The notes under the pieces: model-generated
What the model was told of the DNA's origin: nothing
What the model saw: only the letters and a program-made list of their open reading frames with translations
Database searches by the model: none
Made by a program: the position numbers and the translations under genes
Source: Variovorax paradoxus
Lineage (GTDB): Bacteria; Pseudomonadota; Gammaproteobacteria; Burkholderiales; Burkholderiaceae_C
Assembly: GCF_018614955.1 (NCBI RefSeq)
Contig: NZ_JAGGNV010000007.1
Coordinates: 144,278 to 208,277 of the forward strand
Length of the DNA stretch: 64,000 nt
Direction: 5' to 3'
Shown: one piece after another, positions 55,898 through 64,000 of the stretch
How positions within the stretch are numbered: the stretch's first letter is position 1
Layout: each line of letters opens with the position of its first letter

Positions 55898-56920
55898 CTA
55901 GGGTTCACGCCACGCGGTCAGTCGTTCGATCGCGGCCGAAGCGCTTCGAACGATGTCGGCGACGATCTCGGCGGCCGGCTGGACCGCATCGATCAGGCTG
56001 CACGACTGGCCCGCGTAGAGCGCCATCTGCTCGATGTCGGCGGTGACGTCCGCCTCCGGCAGGTATGCGGAGTACGCCGGGATTTCGACCGAGGTGCCGC
56101 CGCTTCGCATCGTGCCGAGCACAGTGCCCTCACCCGGCCGTTGCCCGGTGGGCGGGCGTCCCGCGCTCTCCCAACGCTCGACGCTTGCATTGCGGAGCAC
56201 CCGGTGCGGAGCGTTCGACCAACCTACACCGAAGTGCTCAAGGTATACCGTGTCTTCAGCCTTGGCGGCGATCACGCGCTCCTTGTACGCAGTCGACGCG
56301 TTCGCCTCGGCACTGGCGAGAAATCGTGTTCCGATCGACACCGCTTGCGCCCCCAGACTCAGCGCCGCGACGAGGCCGCGGCCATCCGCGATTCCGCCCG
56401 AGCCGATGACAGGCAGAGGCCCGACAACATCGACGATCGCCGGCAGCAGCACCGTCAATGACGTCGTGCCCTTGACGTGCCCGCCTGCCTCGACGCCCTG
56501 GGCGATGACGGCGTCGACGCCGGCCTGCGCCGCGGCGACTGCCTCGTCGACCGAGCCGATCTGAAGGAACACCTTCATGCCGCGCCGATGCGCATCGGCG
56601 ACGTACGGCGCGGGGTCGCCCCAGAACAGCACCAGGATCGGAACGCGTTCGTCGAAGCAGGCTTCTATCTGGCCTTTGCGGAGCAAAGTCAAGACGATGT
56701 TGACTCCGACCGGTTTGGCAGTCAGCTCCTTCAGCCGCTGGATCTGGGCGCGAACGAACTTGCCGGGCAGCGACGCAGTACCGAGGACGCCGCATCCGCC
56801 CGCATTCGAGACAGCGGCCGCCAGCGCGGGACCTGCCGCTGCACCGATTCCCGCGCTGAAGACGGGATGCTCGATGCCCAAAGCGCGACAAAGCGGAGTG
56901 GTGAACATGTACTTTTCCAT
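55898..56920 (-). CDS. Nitronate monooxygenase / NPD-family FMN protein
   Basis: 340-residue TIM-barrel flavoprotein of the 2-nitropropane dioxygenase-like family: IEHPVFSAGIGAAAGP at the start, AGVDAVIAQGVEAGGHVKG with the catalytic His, and the phosphate-binding PVIGSGGIADGRG followed by LGAQAVSIGTRFLAS. The class oxidises alkyl nitronates such as propionate-3-nitronate; some members are enoyl reductases (FabK). A decayed dehydratase gene tail lies immediately upstream on the same strand. Confidence 0.9.
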   Translation of the reverse strand: MEKYMFTTPLCRALGIEHPVFSAGIGAAAGPALAAAVSNAGGCGVLGTASLPGKFVRAQIQRLKELTAKPVGVNIVLTLLRKGQIEACFDERVPILVLFWGDPAPYVADAHRRGMKVFLQIGSVDEAVAAAQAGVDAVIAQGVEAGGHVKGTTSLTVLLPAIVDVVGPLPVIGSGGIADGRGLVAALSLGAQAVSIGTRFLASAEANASTAYKERVIAAKAEDTVYLEHFGVGWSNAPHRVLRNASVERWESAGRPPTGQRPGEGTVLGTMRSGGTSVEIPAYSAYLPEADVTADIEQMALYAGQSCSLIDAVQPAAEIVADIVRSASAAIERLTAWREP

Positions 56921-56965
56921 GCCCGCATCGTGGCGGCGGGGTCAACCGCCGTCAATCGTTGCGCC

Positions 56966-57080
56966 TCACGTGAGAAGCTGCGCGAAACGCGCAAGGTCGA
57001 CGTTGCCGCCGCCGATCAGCACCCCGACGCGAGGAGCAATGAGCACGCACACACACGAAGACGTCTCGGCGAAATCAGGA
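56966..57080 (-). pseudogene. C-terminal remnant of a threonine/serine dehydratase-like gene
   Basis: The last residues before the stop at 56966 read RVGVLIGGGNVDLARFAQLL, the characteristic end of PLP-dependent threonine dehydratases. Nothing convincing of the catalytic Lys domain is found upstream; a weak trace (RMK...GC) about 270 bp further may be more of it. Limits are approximate. Confidence 0.55.
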
Positions 57081-57605
57081 GGCAGCGACGTCGCACCGAT
57101 GCGTATCGTCCCCGAAAGTTCAATTGCTTCGAGGCTAGGCGTCGAAGTTGGGTTGCTACATCCATCCCCAGAGACCCGACGCAGGCGGTAGTACGGTCTG
57201 GTGGCCAGCGCTTCGCACATGACCGCGGCCCGCAATTTTGTTGGCATCGCACCCCACAGCCGTCAGCCGCGGGCGCCTGCTCTTGGCCGCATCCGGCCGT
57301 CGACTTCATTCTGCCGCCCAGCGGCGGCATCGAGCGCATCGCTAGCTGCTCTGACCAGCTCAAAGACCGGTTGCGGAGCGCTTCTGCACCTTCGGGCCTA
57401 GAACCTACAGCCATCCTGACGTGCACCGCAGGCGCCATCCGACGTTCGCGCAGTGGCCATTGAACCTTCGCGAATTCTTAGTTTGCGCCATTGGACCGTC
57501 GCTTGTGTCCACTCCTCGGGCGCATGCAGAACGCCTGGTCCCGGCATAGCACCTATGCCAATCCGTACCCTGTTCTCGTTCCTAGCAGGCCCTTATCTTC
57601 AATAC
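57081..57605. other. 525-bp region of decayed sequence, no intact gene
   Basis: Probably eroded remains of the dehydratase gene plus the promoter of the SDR gene at 57647. A segment near 57290-57312 (CGGCCG..CATTCTGCC) resembles short elements seen again at about 61765 and 62040. Confidence 0.4.
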
Positions 57606-57621
57606 CTGAACACAGGTTCAG
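57606..57621. promoter_or_regulatory. Inverted repeat upstream of SDR gene, candidate operator
   Basis: CTGAAC and GTTCAG flank ACAG, 25 bp before the SDR start. Position and symmetry suit a repressor or activator of the SDR gene; the cognate regulator is not identified. Confidence 0.4.
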
Positions 57622-57646
57622 AACTGTGAAACCTTAAAGGATAGAT

Positions 57647-58396
57647 ATGAGCAAGCTGAATGGGAAAGTCGCGTTGGTAACCGGCGGCAGCAGTGGAATC
57701 GGCCTCGCAACGGCGCAGGCGTTTGTCAACGAAGGAGCTTTCGTCTACATCACTGGTCGTCGTGAAGACGAGTTGGCGAAAGCGCGTAAGCAGCTTGGCG
57801 ACAAGGTTGCAACGGTACAGGGCGACATCGCCGATTTCGACGCTCTCGACCGCCTCTACGCCAAGATCGGTTCAGAGAAGGGCCATCTCGACATCATCGT
57901 GGCCAACGCCGCCTTTGTCGAACTGCAACCTCTTGCAGCAGCGACGCCCGAGCATTTCGACAAGACGTTCAACACCAATGCGCGTGGCACGTACTTCACC
58001 GTTGCCAAGGCTCTGCCGCTGCTTCGCGATGGAAGCTCCATCGTTCTGGTCAGCTCGGGCATGAACGTGAAGGGCTATCCGGCCTACGGTGCCTATGCAG
58101 CGACGAAAGCGGCAATCCGCTCGTTCTCGCGCACTTGGGCACACGAACTGAAGGACCGCGGCATCCGCGTCAACACCCTGAGCCCTGGTGTGATCGAAAC
58201 GCCCATTATTGAAGTCCAGTTCCCGGATAAAGAGCAGGCCGACGGGGCTCGCACGATGTTCCGAAACATGACGCCGATGGGTCGGATGGGAAGGCCCGAA
58301 GAAATGGCCGCAGCGATCCTGTTCCTTGCCTCCAACGACAGCAGCTATTCCACCGGAATCGACCTGGTCGCCGACGGTGGCATCACTTCGCTGTAA
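57647..58396 (+). CDS. SDR-family oxidoreductase
   Basis: 249-residue classical SDR: TGGSSGIGLA (cofactor binding), VANAAF replacing NNAG, catalytic Ser in VSSGMNV, YAATK, and a C-terminus with LASNDSSYSTGIDLVADGG. Such proteins are abundant in regulons of HxlR or LysR redox regulators. ATG 57647 follows AAAGGA. The palindrome at 57606 lies in its promoter. Confidence 0.92.
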   Translation: MSKLNGKVALVTGGSSGIGLATAQAFVNEGAFVYITGRREDELAKARKQLGDKVATVQGDIADFDALDRLYAKIGSEKGHLDIIVANAAFVELQPLAAATPEHFDKTFNTNARGTYFTVAKALPLLRDGSSIVLVSSGMNVKGYPAYGAYAATKAAIRSFSRTWAHELKDRGIRVNTLSPGVIETPIIEVQFPDKEQADGARTMFRNMTPMGRMGRPEEMAAAILFLASNDSSYSTGIDLVADGGITSL

Positions 58397-58503
58397 CTGC
58401 GGTCGCAACGCTGCATAGCTCACGCGAGTTGTGCGACTGCGCCTACCCACACGTCTCAGTACCTCGGGGGCATCCTGCCCTCCGACCACAAACCCCCCCC
58501 GCT

Positions 58504-59025
58504 ATGAACATGTTTGACCTGACCATTCCACCGCTGCGGCGGGCACTGCGCGTCATGGATTTTTATATGGCGACCGCCGACCGATACGCCTTGAACCGAG
58601 GTATCGATCCAGCCCTGCTGATTCAGGCCCGCCTCGCACCCGACATGCTGAACCTGGCAGGTCAGGTTCAGCGCATCAGCGACAACGCGCGATACGGGGC
58701 CGCACGGCTGCTTGGCGGGCATGCTCCGTCCATGGAAGATAGTGAGGAGACCTTTGTCGAGCTCAAGCAGCGCTTGGCCAAGACGGATATCTACCTTGCG
58801 GACATCGATCGCGCGGACTTTGAGGCATCAGCGGATCGGGCGGTCACGCTGTCGTTCCGAAGCGTCTTCCGTTCGATGAACGGGTTCGAATACCTGTCAG
58901 AAATCCTGATGCCAAACGTTTACTTCCATCAGGCCACTACCCACGCCATCCTCCGGGGCCAGGGGCTGCCGGTGGGAAAGCGGGACTACCTGGGTGAAAC
59001 ACTGCGCGAGGCAGCGATCACCTGA
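58504..59025 (+). CDS. DUF1993 family protein
   Basis: 173-residue helical-bundle protein of the DUF1993 family (DinB-like fold expected). Hallmarks: LIQARLAPDMLNLAGQVQRISD, then the C-terminal PNVYFHQATTHAILRGQGLPV and GKRDYLG. The function is unknown. It is on the same strand as the SDR gene, 107 bp downstream, and convergent with the hydrolase at 59066. Confidence 0.9.
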   Translation: MNMFDLTIPPLRRALRVMDFYMATADRYALNRGIDPALLIQARLAPDMLNLAGQVQRISDNARYGAARLLGGHAPSMEDSEETFVELKQRLAKTDIYLADIDRADFEASADRAVTLSFRSVFRSMNGFEYLSEILMPNVYFHQATTHAILRGQGLPVGKRDYLGETLREAAIT

Positions 59026-59065
59026 GGCACCTCCACACCTGGGCTGCGACGCTGGGCTGAGACGC

Positions 59066-60028
59066 TCAGTTCAGCATCGCTCGCGCGACGTCAACGGGAA
59101 GGTCGTACTGCGGCCAATGCTCTGCCTCAAGCTCCGTGAGGACAGCGTTGGGAAAATGAGCTGCAATGTCCTTTGCCACAGGGATGTTGAGGTACTTGTC
59201 CCATTTTCCCCAGACCAGTTTTACGGGCTTGTCGAAGCTCGCAAGCTCCTTGAGCTGGCGAGTGTTTTCGGCCAAGTTCGCATAGGCATCGCCAGTCATC
59301 GCCAGAAAAGCCGGCATCGCGCTCGGCGTCTGCGTGAAGTTGCTGGCAATGATCGGCTGGAGCTTCTTGTCGAACTTGTCTCTGATGGACGGCGTCATGT
59401 TCTCGCGCAGCAGGCCTTGTTGGAAGCCGAAGAGGTATTCGGCTTGCTTGGGGTCTGCCATCATGGCGCGCGCAAGCAAGCGGGTTCTTGGATTGCTGCA
59501 GAGCTCGATGAAGTCGGGAAAACTGCGCACATCCGAATCGGCGTAGTAGCAGTTGAGAAGCACTAGCCCTGCGACCCGCTTGCGGTTTCGCACCGCGTAG
59601 TTGATTGCAGCTGGTCCGCCTGCATCGTGCCCAACGGGCACGACCTCTTCCAAGCGAAGTGCATCGATGACCACTGCCACGTCCTCTAGCTGCTGGGCAA
59701 AGCTGTACGGGTAACCCTGAGGCTTGTCTGAAGCACCAAACCCAAGAAAATCGAAGGTGACAACTCGGCGTCCAGCAATCGACAGTAGCGGCGCCAGCTC
59801 TTCGTAGATTCGACAGTTGTCCGGAAAGCCATGCAACATGACGAACGCTGGCCCCGTACCTGGATAGTCGCGAACGTAGAGACGGTGAGCGCCACGTGCG
59901 ACGTAATGCTCTTGGAATCCGCGCGGCGGGTCCGCAGCCCATGCACGAGGCGCGACCATCAAGCCTCCGAGCGCCGCTGCGGCCAACAAGCCTTCGCGCC
60001 TCGAAAACGAATGTTGAGAGTTCGACAT
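59066..60028 (-). CDS. Exported alpha/beta hydrolase, haloalkane dehalogenase/epoxide hydrolase-like
   Basis: 320 residues. A Tat-type signal (SRREGLLAAAAL, cleavage near AWAA) then the hydrolase: HGFPDN oxyanion loop, nucleophile Asp135 in VPVGHDAGGPAA (Asp rather than Ser, as in dehalogenases and epoxide hydrolases), acid in VWGKWDKYLN and His in EAEHWPQYD. AGGAG lies 6 nt upstream of ATG 60028, which fixes the start. Substrate not predictable. Confidence 0.9.
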   Translation of the reverse strand: MSNSQHSFSRREGLLAAAALGGLMVAPRAWAADPPRGFQEHYVARGAHRLYVRDYPGTGPAFVMLHGFPDNCRIYEELAPLLSIAGRRVVTFDFLGFGASDKPQGYPYSFAQQLEDVAVVIDALRLEEVVPVGHDAGGPAAINYAVRNRKRVAGLVLLNCYYADSDVRSFPDFIELCSNPRTRLLARAMMADPKQAEYLFGFQQGLLRENMTPSIRDKFDKKLQPIIASNFTQTPSAMPAFLAMTGDAYANLAENTRQLKELASFDKPVKLVWGKWDKYLNIPVAKDIAAHFPNAVLTELEAEHWPQYDLPVDVARAMLN

Positions 60029-60181
60029 TGCAGCTCCTGGTTGTGCGGACGCTCGAAGGATGCCGAGCGTGGGCCTGCACGGTTCCAACGTCAAGCGGCT
60101 CGGCGCGGACAACCTATGCCTCACGGCCGAGGCGCAACTTCCACTGCATGCCGCTTCGGTGGAGAGCGGCAGAGGGCAGCA

Positions 60182-60551
60182 TTAGGTGTGGAAAGGTACC
60201 CACATCATCTTCACTTCCACGTTTAGCATGCCCGACTTCACCGTTGGATCGTCGGTACCGATCTTGGTGGCCTCTTCAAGATCTGCGGCCTTGAAGATGG
60301 TCATGCATGGCCTCTTCAAGATCTGCGGCCTTGAAGATGGTCATGCCGCCGTCTGCGAGCACACCGTTGAGGCCTCCGGCCTTTTCCATGAAGGGGCCGC
60401 TGAGAACGGTCATCCCCTTCTCCTGCATCTTCAACATGTAGCCCACGTGGTCCATGAACTCCGGTTGCTCGTTGTACTTCACCCCTTTCACCCATTTCGG
60501 GCCGGGGGACTGAAAGGCAACAAAGTAGTGAGGGCCGTTTTCGTCAATCAT
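60182..60551 (-). pseudogene. YciI-like (YCII domain) protein disrupted by a tandem duplication
   Basis: The frame from ATG 60551 reads a YCII-family protein (HYFVAFQSPGPKWVKGVKYN, MLKMQEKGMTVLSGPFME, GGMTIFKAADLEEA). It runs through a 40-bp tandem duplication (60268-60347) and then stops at 60276 after about 91 residues. Removing one copy gives a 109-residue protein ending with SGMLNVEVKMMWVPFHT at 60182, the normal length for the family. The duplication is not a multiple of three, so it frameshifts the gene. Confidence 0.8.
60268..60347. repeat. Tandem duplication, 40-bp period, two copies
   Basis: 60268-60306 and 60308-60346 are identical over 39 bases, spaced 40 bp apart. It lies inside the YciI-like gene and looks recent because the copies have not diverged. 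An assembly artefact is possible. Confidence 0.9.
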
Positions 60552-60708
60552 TTTTTACTCCATGCGTTGTGTCAAAGCCTGGCAGATGAAGGACGTTGTT
60601 CTCACACTGCCTGGGTATGGAAGATAGAGACTGAAGCGCAGTTGGGGTAGATGGGCCAGTGGCATATGACCTATGCCGTGCCCGCCATGGACAACGTTGA
60701 GGAGGGTG

Positions 60709-61614
60709 CTACCGCACCTTCAACACTGGGTTCGCAGCGAACAGTTCGGCCAGGTAGTCCACCACCGCGCGGGTTTTGCCAGCTAGGCGACGGCTGCCGG
60801 GCCATACAGCATGGATCGGGAACGGTTCTGGCGCGTATTCGGCCAGCAATGGCACCAAGCGTCCGGCAGCCACGTCACGCACATACAGCCAGCCCGCGTT
60901 ATGCCCGATGCCGAGGCCGGCAAGGACTGCGGCACGCACGTATTCGGCGTCATTGCTGCTAACGGCCCCTTGAGGAGAAAACTTCACCGGTTCGCCAGCG
61001 TCCCTGAACTCCCACGGCCTGGGCGCGTCGCGAGCCATGAACGCGATGCATCGATGCTGCGCCAGCTCCTCGACTCGGGTCGGAGTGCCTGCCCTGGCGA
61101 GGTAACCGGGGGTTGCCACCGTCAGGTAGTCCATGCTGCCAATGCGTCGGGCCATCATCGCCGAATCGGTCAGCGGGCCGACTCGTATTGCCAAGTCCAA
61201 ACCCTCTTCCACCAGATTCACATATCGCTGTGAAACGTTGAAGTCGAGACGGACCTCAGGGTAGCGCTCGAAAAATGCACCCAAGTGGGGCACGATCTCC
61301 ATTCGACCAAAGGCCGGCGAAATCGCGATCTTGACGATCCCGCTTGGGGAGGCGTCGCCTGTGCCGACGCCGCTTTCGAGCTCGTCGACGCGTTCAACGA
61401 TGTCGATTGCTGACTCATAGAAGCGCTGGCCAGCGTCCGTAAGGGTCAGGCCTCGCGAGGTGCGACGCAGCAACTGTGCACCGAGCTTGGCTTCAAGCCC
61501 GGCGACGACTTTGCTTACCGTCGGCTGCGTTACGCCGGTAGAGCGTGCAACCTTGGAAAAATTGCCGGTCTCCGCCACTCGGATGAACAGGCGCATGACG
61601 TCGATTCGATCCAT
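60709..61614 (-). CDS. LysR-family transcriptional regulator
   Basis: 301-residue LysR protein: MDRIDVMRLFIRVAETGNFS, then GVTQPTVSKVVAGLEAKLGAQL; effector domain with VPHLGAFFERYPEVRLDFNV and PWEFRDAGEPV. It belongs to the same N-terminal class as the regulator at 4306 (MDR.D.MR.F.R). Upstream of the broken YciI gene; candidate regulator of the SDR/hydrolase/YciI group. Confidence 0.92.
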   Translation of the reverse strand: MDRIDVMRLFIRVAETGNFSKVARSTGVTQPTVSKVVAGLEAKLGAQLLRRTSRGLTLTDAGQRFYESAIDIVERVDELESGVGTGDASPSGIVKIAISPAFGRMEIVPHLGAFFERYPEVRLDFNVSQRYVNLVEEGLDLAIRVGPLTDSAMMARRIGSMDYLTVATPGYLARAGTPTRVEELAQHRCIAFMARDAPRPWEFRDAGEPVKFSPQGAVSSNDAEYVRAAVLAGLGIGHNAGWLYVRDVAAGRLVPLLAEYAPEPFPIHAVWPGSRRLAGKTRAVVDYLAELFAANPVLKVR

Positions 61615-61868
61615 TGGGCTTGATACCTGTTGCGGTTTGCCGGCTGACAGTGGGTCTGAGTGCTGTTAACGCGATTCTGGCCGCTGCCTCGTTCGGTGCG
61701 CACGGCTCACGAACTCACCGTCGCGAGGCAGCGACGACCGTCTGCTTCTGGGCCGTTTCCGGCTGTCGGCCGCATTCTGCCCTGCCCCGCCGGCTCCGGT
61801 GCGCCAGCCCGGGTTCGGTGCCGCGAACCACCGCGCCCGAAAGTTAAGTGGCGAGCAAACTAAGGTTC

Positions 61869-61934
61869 AGTGGCGTTCCGCAGCTGCCAAGGCAACGTCC
61901 AGTGACGCAAAAGGCAAAGTCCGGTGACGTTCCG
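61869..61934. repeat. 66-bp direct repeat, copy A
   Basis: Pairs with 62171-62236: same length, 58 of 66 positions identical by eye. On the minus strand each copy contains two to three degenerate tandem units like GTCACTGGACTTTGCC. Confidence 0.75.
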
Positions 61935-62170
61935 CAGCATCGCCTCGTATCGCTCTCTGCTCATGCCAGGGCCGGCCATAGTGACGCTCCAAGTTCTCGT
62001 GATTTAGAAGGGATGCCGGAAGGTCCGGTTGGCCGGGTCCGGCCGCCGACCGCATTCTGCCCTGCCCGGCGCCCCAGAAGCACGCCGTCTCCGGCGCCGT
62101 CGAACCCCTCCAGCTCCAGCTCCGCCTCGGGCTCCCGAACGAAGGTTCAGTGGCGCGTTCGCGCATGTCC

Positions 62171-62236
62171 AGTGGCGTTCCGCAACGACCAAGGCAAAGT
62201 CCAGTGACGCGAAAGGCAAGGTCCACTGACGTTCCG
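62171..62236. repeat. 66-bp direct repeat, copy B
   Basis: Second copy of the repeat at 61869-61934, same orientation, 302 bp apart start to start. An additional partial unit (GGTTCAGTGGCG) precedes each copy. Confidence 0.75.
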
Positions 62237-62523
62237 TGTCGGTGCTCGATTGAACACGGGATTACGCTCAATGCAGATCAAGGCCTTGCATGCAGATTGA
62301 CCAAGCTACCTTGAACGCATTTTTCAACACAGGTTGAATTTCCCGGTGCGATGTTCACGATACTTTGAATTTTCCCCCAACTCGTCCGGAGTGTGAACGG
62401 CCATTCTGGGGACGGTCTTGCTGCCCTCCCCCGCAAAATGGCGCCTTGCCGCTGCCTGTAGACGGTCCGATCCGCGCCTCTGGAGGCTAACTGGCGCCCT
62501 CAGGTCCTGCGAAACTTGAGTAA

Positions 62524-62542
62524 TTTTTTAGCCGCTAAAAAA
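62524..62542. terminator. Hairpin with A/T tracts, possible bidirectional terminator
   Basis: TTTTTTAGC and GCTAAAAAA are perfect 9-bp arms around a single C. As an RNA the stem would be weak at its base; loop size of one base makes a terminator doubtful, and it could instead be a protein-binding dyad. Confidence 0.35.
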
Positions 62543-62611
62543 CCGTTCGGCGGCAGCGACGCTCTTGTGGCGGGGTCTTTGATGCGCGCGGCGAGCGGCA
62601 GCTATGCTTTA

Positions 62612-62686
62612 GGGTTGTCGGATACCTGCCCGCGCGCAATGCGGCGTGGAAGGCACCACTGTCAGAGGGCAGGTGTCGGACAAGCC
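62612..62686. repeat. 20-bp imperfect inverted repeat near the IS91-type transposase
   Basis: Arms at 62612-62631 and 62667-62686 match at 17 of 20 positions (consensus core TTGTC-GA-ACCTGCCC) with a 35-bp centre. It lies about 280-350 bp past the transposase stop, where the end of an IS91-like element would be expected. Confidence 0.6.
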
Positions 62687-63031
62687 CGCAGGGAGGAAAC
62701 CGCGGAATGCACCGCGACGGTCTGAGTAGGCTACGAAGCTATGGGGATTCGGGCGATGGCGGTCGAGCTGTCGACGTCGATGCGATCGATGAGACGTCCG
62801 GGAATGCCCATGAGACAGCGCGGATCGGAGCCAAGGCGTTGAGTTGAATGGGGACGTGGCGCGCAGCAACGGTGCCTGGCGAGCGCGATGGCAAGAGCGC
62901 CCCGCATCGGCTCTGGAAGACGAGGAGCCGAAGCTTGGTGTGGAGGTCGGCGCAAGTTGGCAGTCATGGCGGCCGAGGCTGTTGAGGCGACGCGCGAATC
63001 AGCTGCCCGCGGGCGAAGGTCTCCAGGATGA

Positions 63032-64000
63032 TCATCGGCCGCCGCAGTGCGGGCAGAAGAAGCTCGGTTGCGTGGACTGGGTATCGACGCTCGAAGTCTG
63101 TGCAGTGGCATCGATTGCTTGCAGCAGCTCGCGAACTCGTATGAGGTTGGCCCGGCGACTGCCGTTGGCCAACAGGCCATAGTGGCGGATGCGATGGAAG
63201 CCGCCCGGCAGGACATGCAGCAGGAAGCGGCGCATGAACTCGTGGGCATCGAGCGTCATCGTCTTGCGGCGTGTGCGGCCCTTGGCCCGGTAGTCCTTCC
63301 AGCGGAAGGTGACACCTTGCTCGTCCATGGCTACAAGCCGGCTGTTGGAGATGGCGACCCGGTGCGTGTAGCGAGACAGATAGGCCAGCACCGCCTCGGG
63401 ACCGGCGAACGGACGCTTGGCATAGACCACCCATTCGCACTTGCGCAGTGGGGCGAGCCAGTCGGCGAAGGCGTGCGCGTCGGCCAGTGCGGCGTGCTCG
63501 CCGAAGAACTGCAGCCGACCGTCGCGATGGGCCCGTTCGAGGTCTTCGAGGAAGCGTCGCCGGAACAGCCGCGAGAGCACACGCACGGACAGGAAGAAGC
63601 CTGGCTTGCAGGTGACCCAGCGCTCGCCATCCGGCGACAGACCGCCGCCCGGCACGATGCCGTGCACATGCGGGTGATGCGTCAGCGCCGAGCCCCACGT
63701 ATGCAGCACCAGGGTCGCGCCGATGCTTGCGCCCAGTTGCTTGGGATCGGCTGCGATGGTCAACAAGGTCTCGGCGGCCACGTCGAACAGCAGCGCGTAG
63801 ATCGCGGCCTTGTTCTGGTATGCGAGCGCGCTGATTGGCGCGGGCAAGGTGAAGACGACGTGGTAGTAGTCCAGCGGCAGCAGATCGGCCTGCCGCGCGT
63901 CGAGCCAGCGCCTCGCTGCGCTCGCCTGGCACTTCGGACAATGCCGGTTGCGGCACGTTCTGGAGAGCTCTCCAGAAGCTGCCTTATGGAGAGTCTCCCG
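63032..64000 (-). CDS. IS91-family (HUH, Y2-type) transposase, 5' partial
   Basis: Open to the window's right edge: 323 codons visible. The start has the zinc-finger CRNRHCPKCQ, followed by WLDARQADLLPLDYYHVVFTL, HHPHVHGIVPGGG (HUH-type metal site), and YLSRYTHRVAISNSRL with the catalytic Tyr, then WKDYRAKGRTRRKTM and CPHCGGR at the end. Compared with relatives, which continue M-I-I-x-E-T-F after CGGR, here a missing base shifts CGR-ATG to CGA-TGA and stops early; the lost tail can be read in another frame to 62964. IS91 elements move by rolling circle and can carry neighbours. Confidence 0.88.
   Translation of the reverse strand, partial: RETLHKAASGELSRTCRNRHCPKCQASAARRWLDARQADLLPLDYYHVVFTLPAPISALAYQNKAAIYALLFDVAAETLLTIAADPKQLGASIGATLVLHTWGSALTHHPHVHGIVPGGGLSPDGERWVTCKPGFFLSVRVLSRLFRRRFLEDLERAHRDGRLQFFGEHAALADAHAFADWLAPLRKCEWVVYAKRPFAGPEAVLAYLSRYTHRVAISNSRLVAMDEQGVTFRWKDYRAKGRTRRKTMTLDAHEFMRRFLLHVLPGGFHRIRHYGLLANGSRRANLIRVRELLQAIDATAQTSSVDTQSTQPSFFCPHCGGR

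Larger units (their letters stand above)
61615..62963. other. 1.35-kb non-coding, repeat-rich region
   Basis: No open frame with family resemblance or normal codon use. It holds the two 66-bp direct repeats, two copies of a CGCATTCTGCCCTGCC element (near 61773 and 62050), a T-tract hairpin at 62524, and a 20-bp inverted repeat at 62612-62686. GC content falls around 62300-62400. It looks like accumulated remnants at an element boundary. Confidence 0.6.

Noticed and set aside
58490..58502. C-tract before the DUF1993 gene as a phase-variable repeat
   Set aside because: Only a short homopolymer just outside the gene; no evidence for variation.

Overview
The window is high-GC bacterial DNA with dense coding and many 1-4 bp gene overlaps. 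Protein families and gene order (cyo operon, urt/fmdA/amiE cluster, Bug-type binding protein, poly-glycine lipoprotein) fit a betaproteobacterium of the Burkholderiales, most like Comamonadaceae such as Variovorax. That placement is an inference from family resemblance, not from an rRNA gene; no rRNA, tRNA or CRISPR array was found.

Layout. Positions 1-13.9 kb are chromosomal housekeeping and accessory genes: the start of a cytochrome bo oxidase operon (cyoA, partial cyoB), an MFS transporter overlapping an RNA 2',3'-cyclic phosphodiesterase, a LysR regulator divergent from two short-chain dehydrogenases, two tandem TPR proteins, a hydrolase fused to a LuxR-type DNA-binding domain, and a TetR-controlled pair of saccharopine-dehydrogenase-like paralogues with a perfect palindromic operator. 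Positions 14-28.5 kb form an amide/urea utilisation locus: a LuxR-type response regulator and a very large NCS1-transporter/histidine-kinase/receiver fusion on the minus strand, divergent from urtABCDE-fmdA-fmdB, followed by a GH3 glucosidase and amiE (aliphatic amidase). An identical 17-bp element lies 63 nt upstream of the kinase start and 62 nt upstream of amiE, which suggests one regulon. Positions 28.5-36.8 kb hold paiB-like, tadA (fused to a hydrolase remnant), an S66 peptidase, a cyclase-FHA protein, a PaaK-like adenylating enzyme, a chemoreceptor and a retropepsin-like protein.

From about 37 kb the window becomes accessory. Small unknown genes lead into a subtilase/AAA+ ATPase pair that matches the IetAS anti-phage/plasmid-stability system, next to a large tyrosine recombinase (37-44 kb). 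A LysR/Bug/M14-amidohydrolase cluster and an IS1182-type transposase follow (44.4-49.2 kb). Positions 49-64 kb mix intact genes (kinase-like phosphotransferase, second ThpR homologue, EamA exporter, nitronate monooxygenase, SDR, DUF1993, hydrolase, LysR) with several decayed ones: a frameshifted Phd/YefM antitoxin, a frameshifted receiver protein, a threonine-dehydratase tail, and a YciI gene broken by a 40-bp tandem duplication. The end is a repeat-rich non-coding stretch and an IS91-type transposase running off the window.
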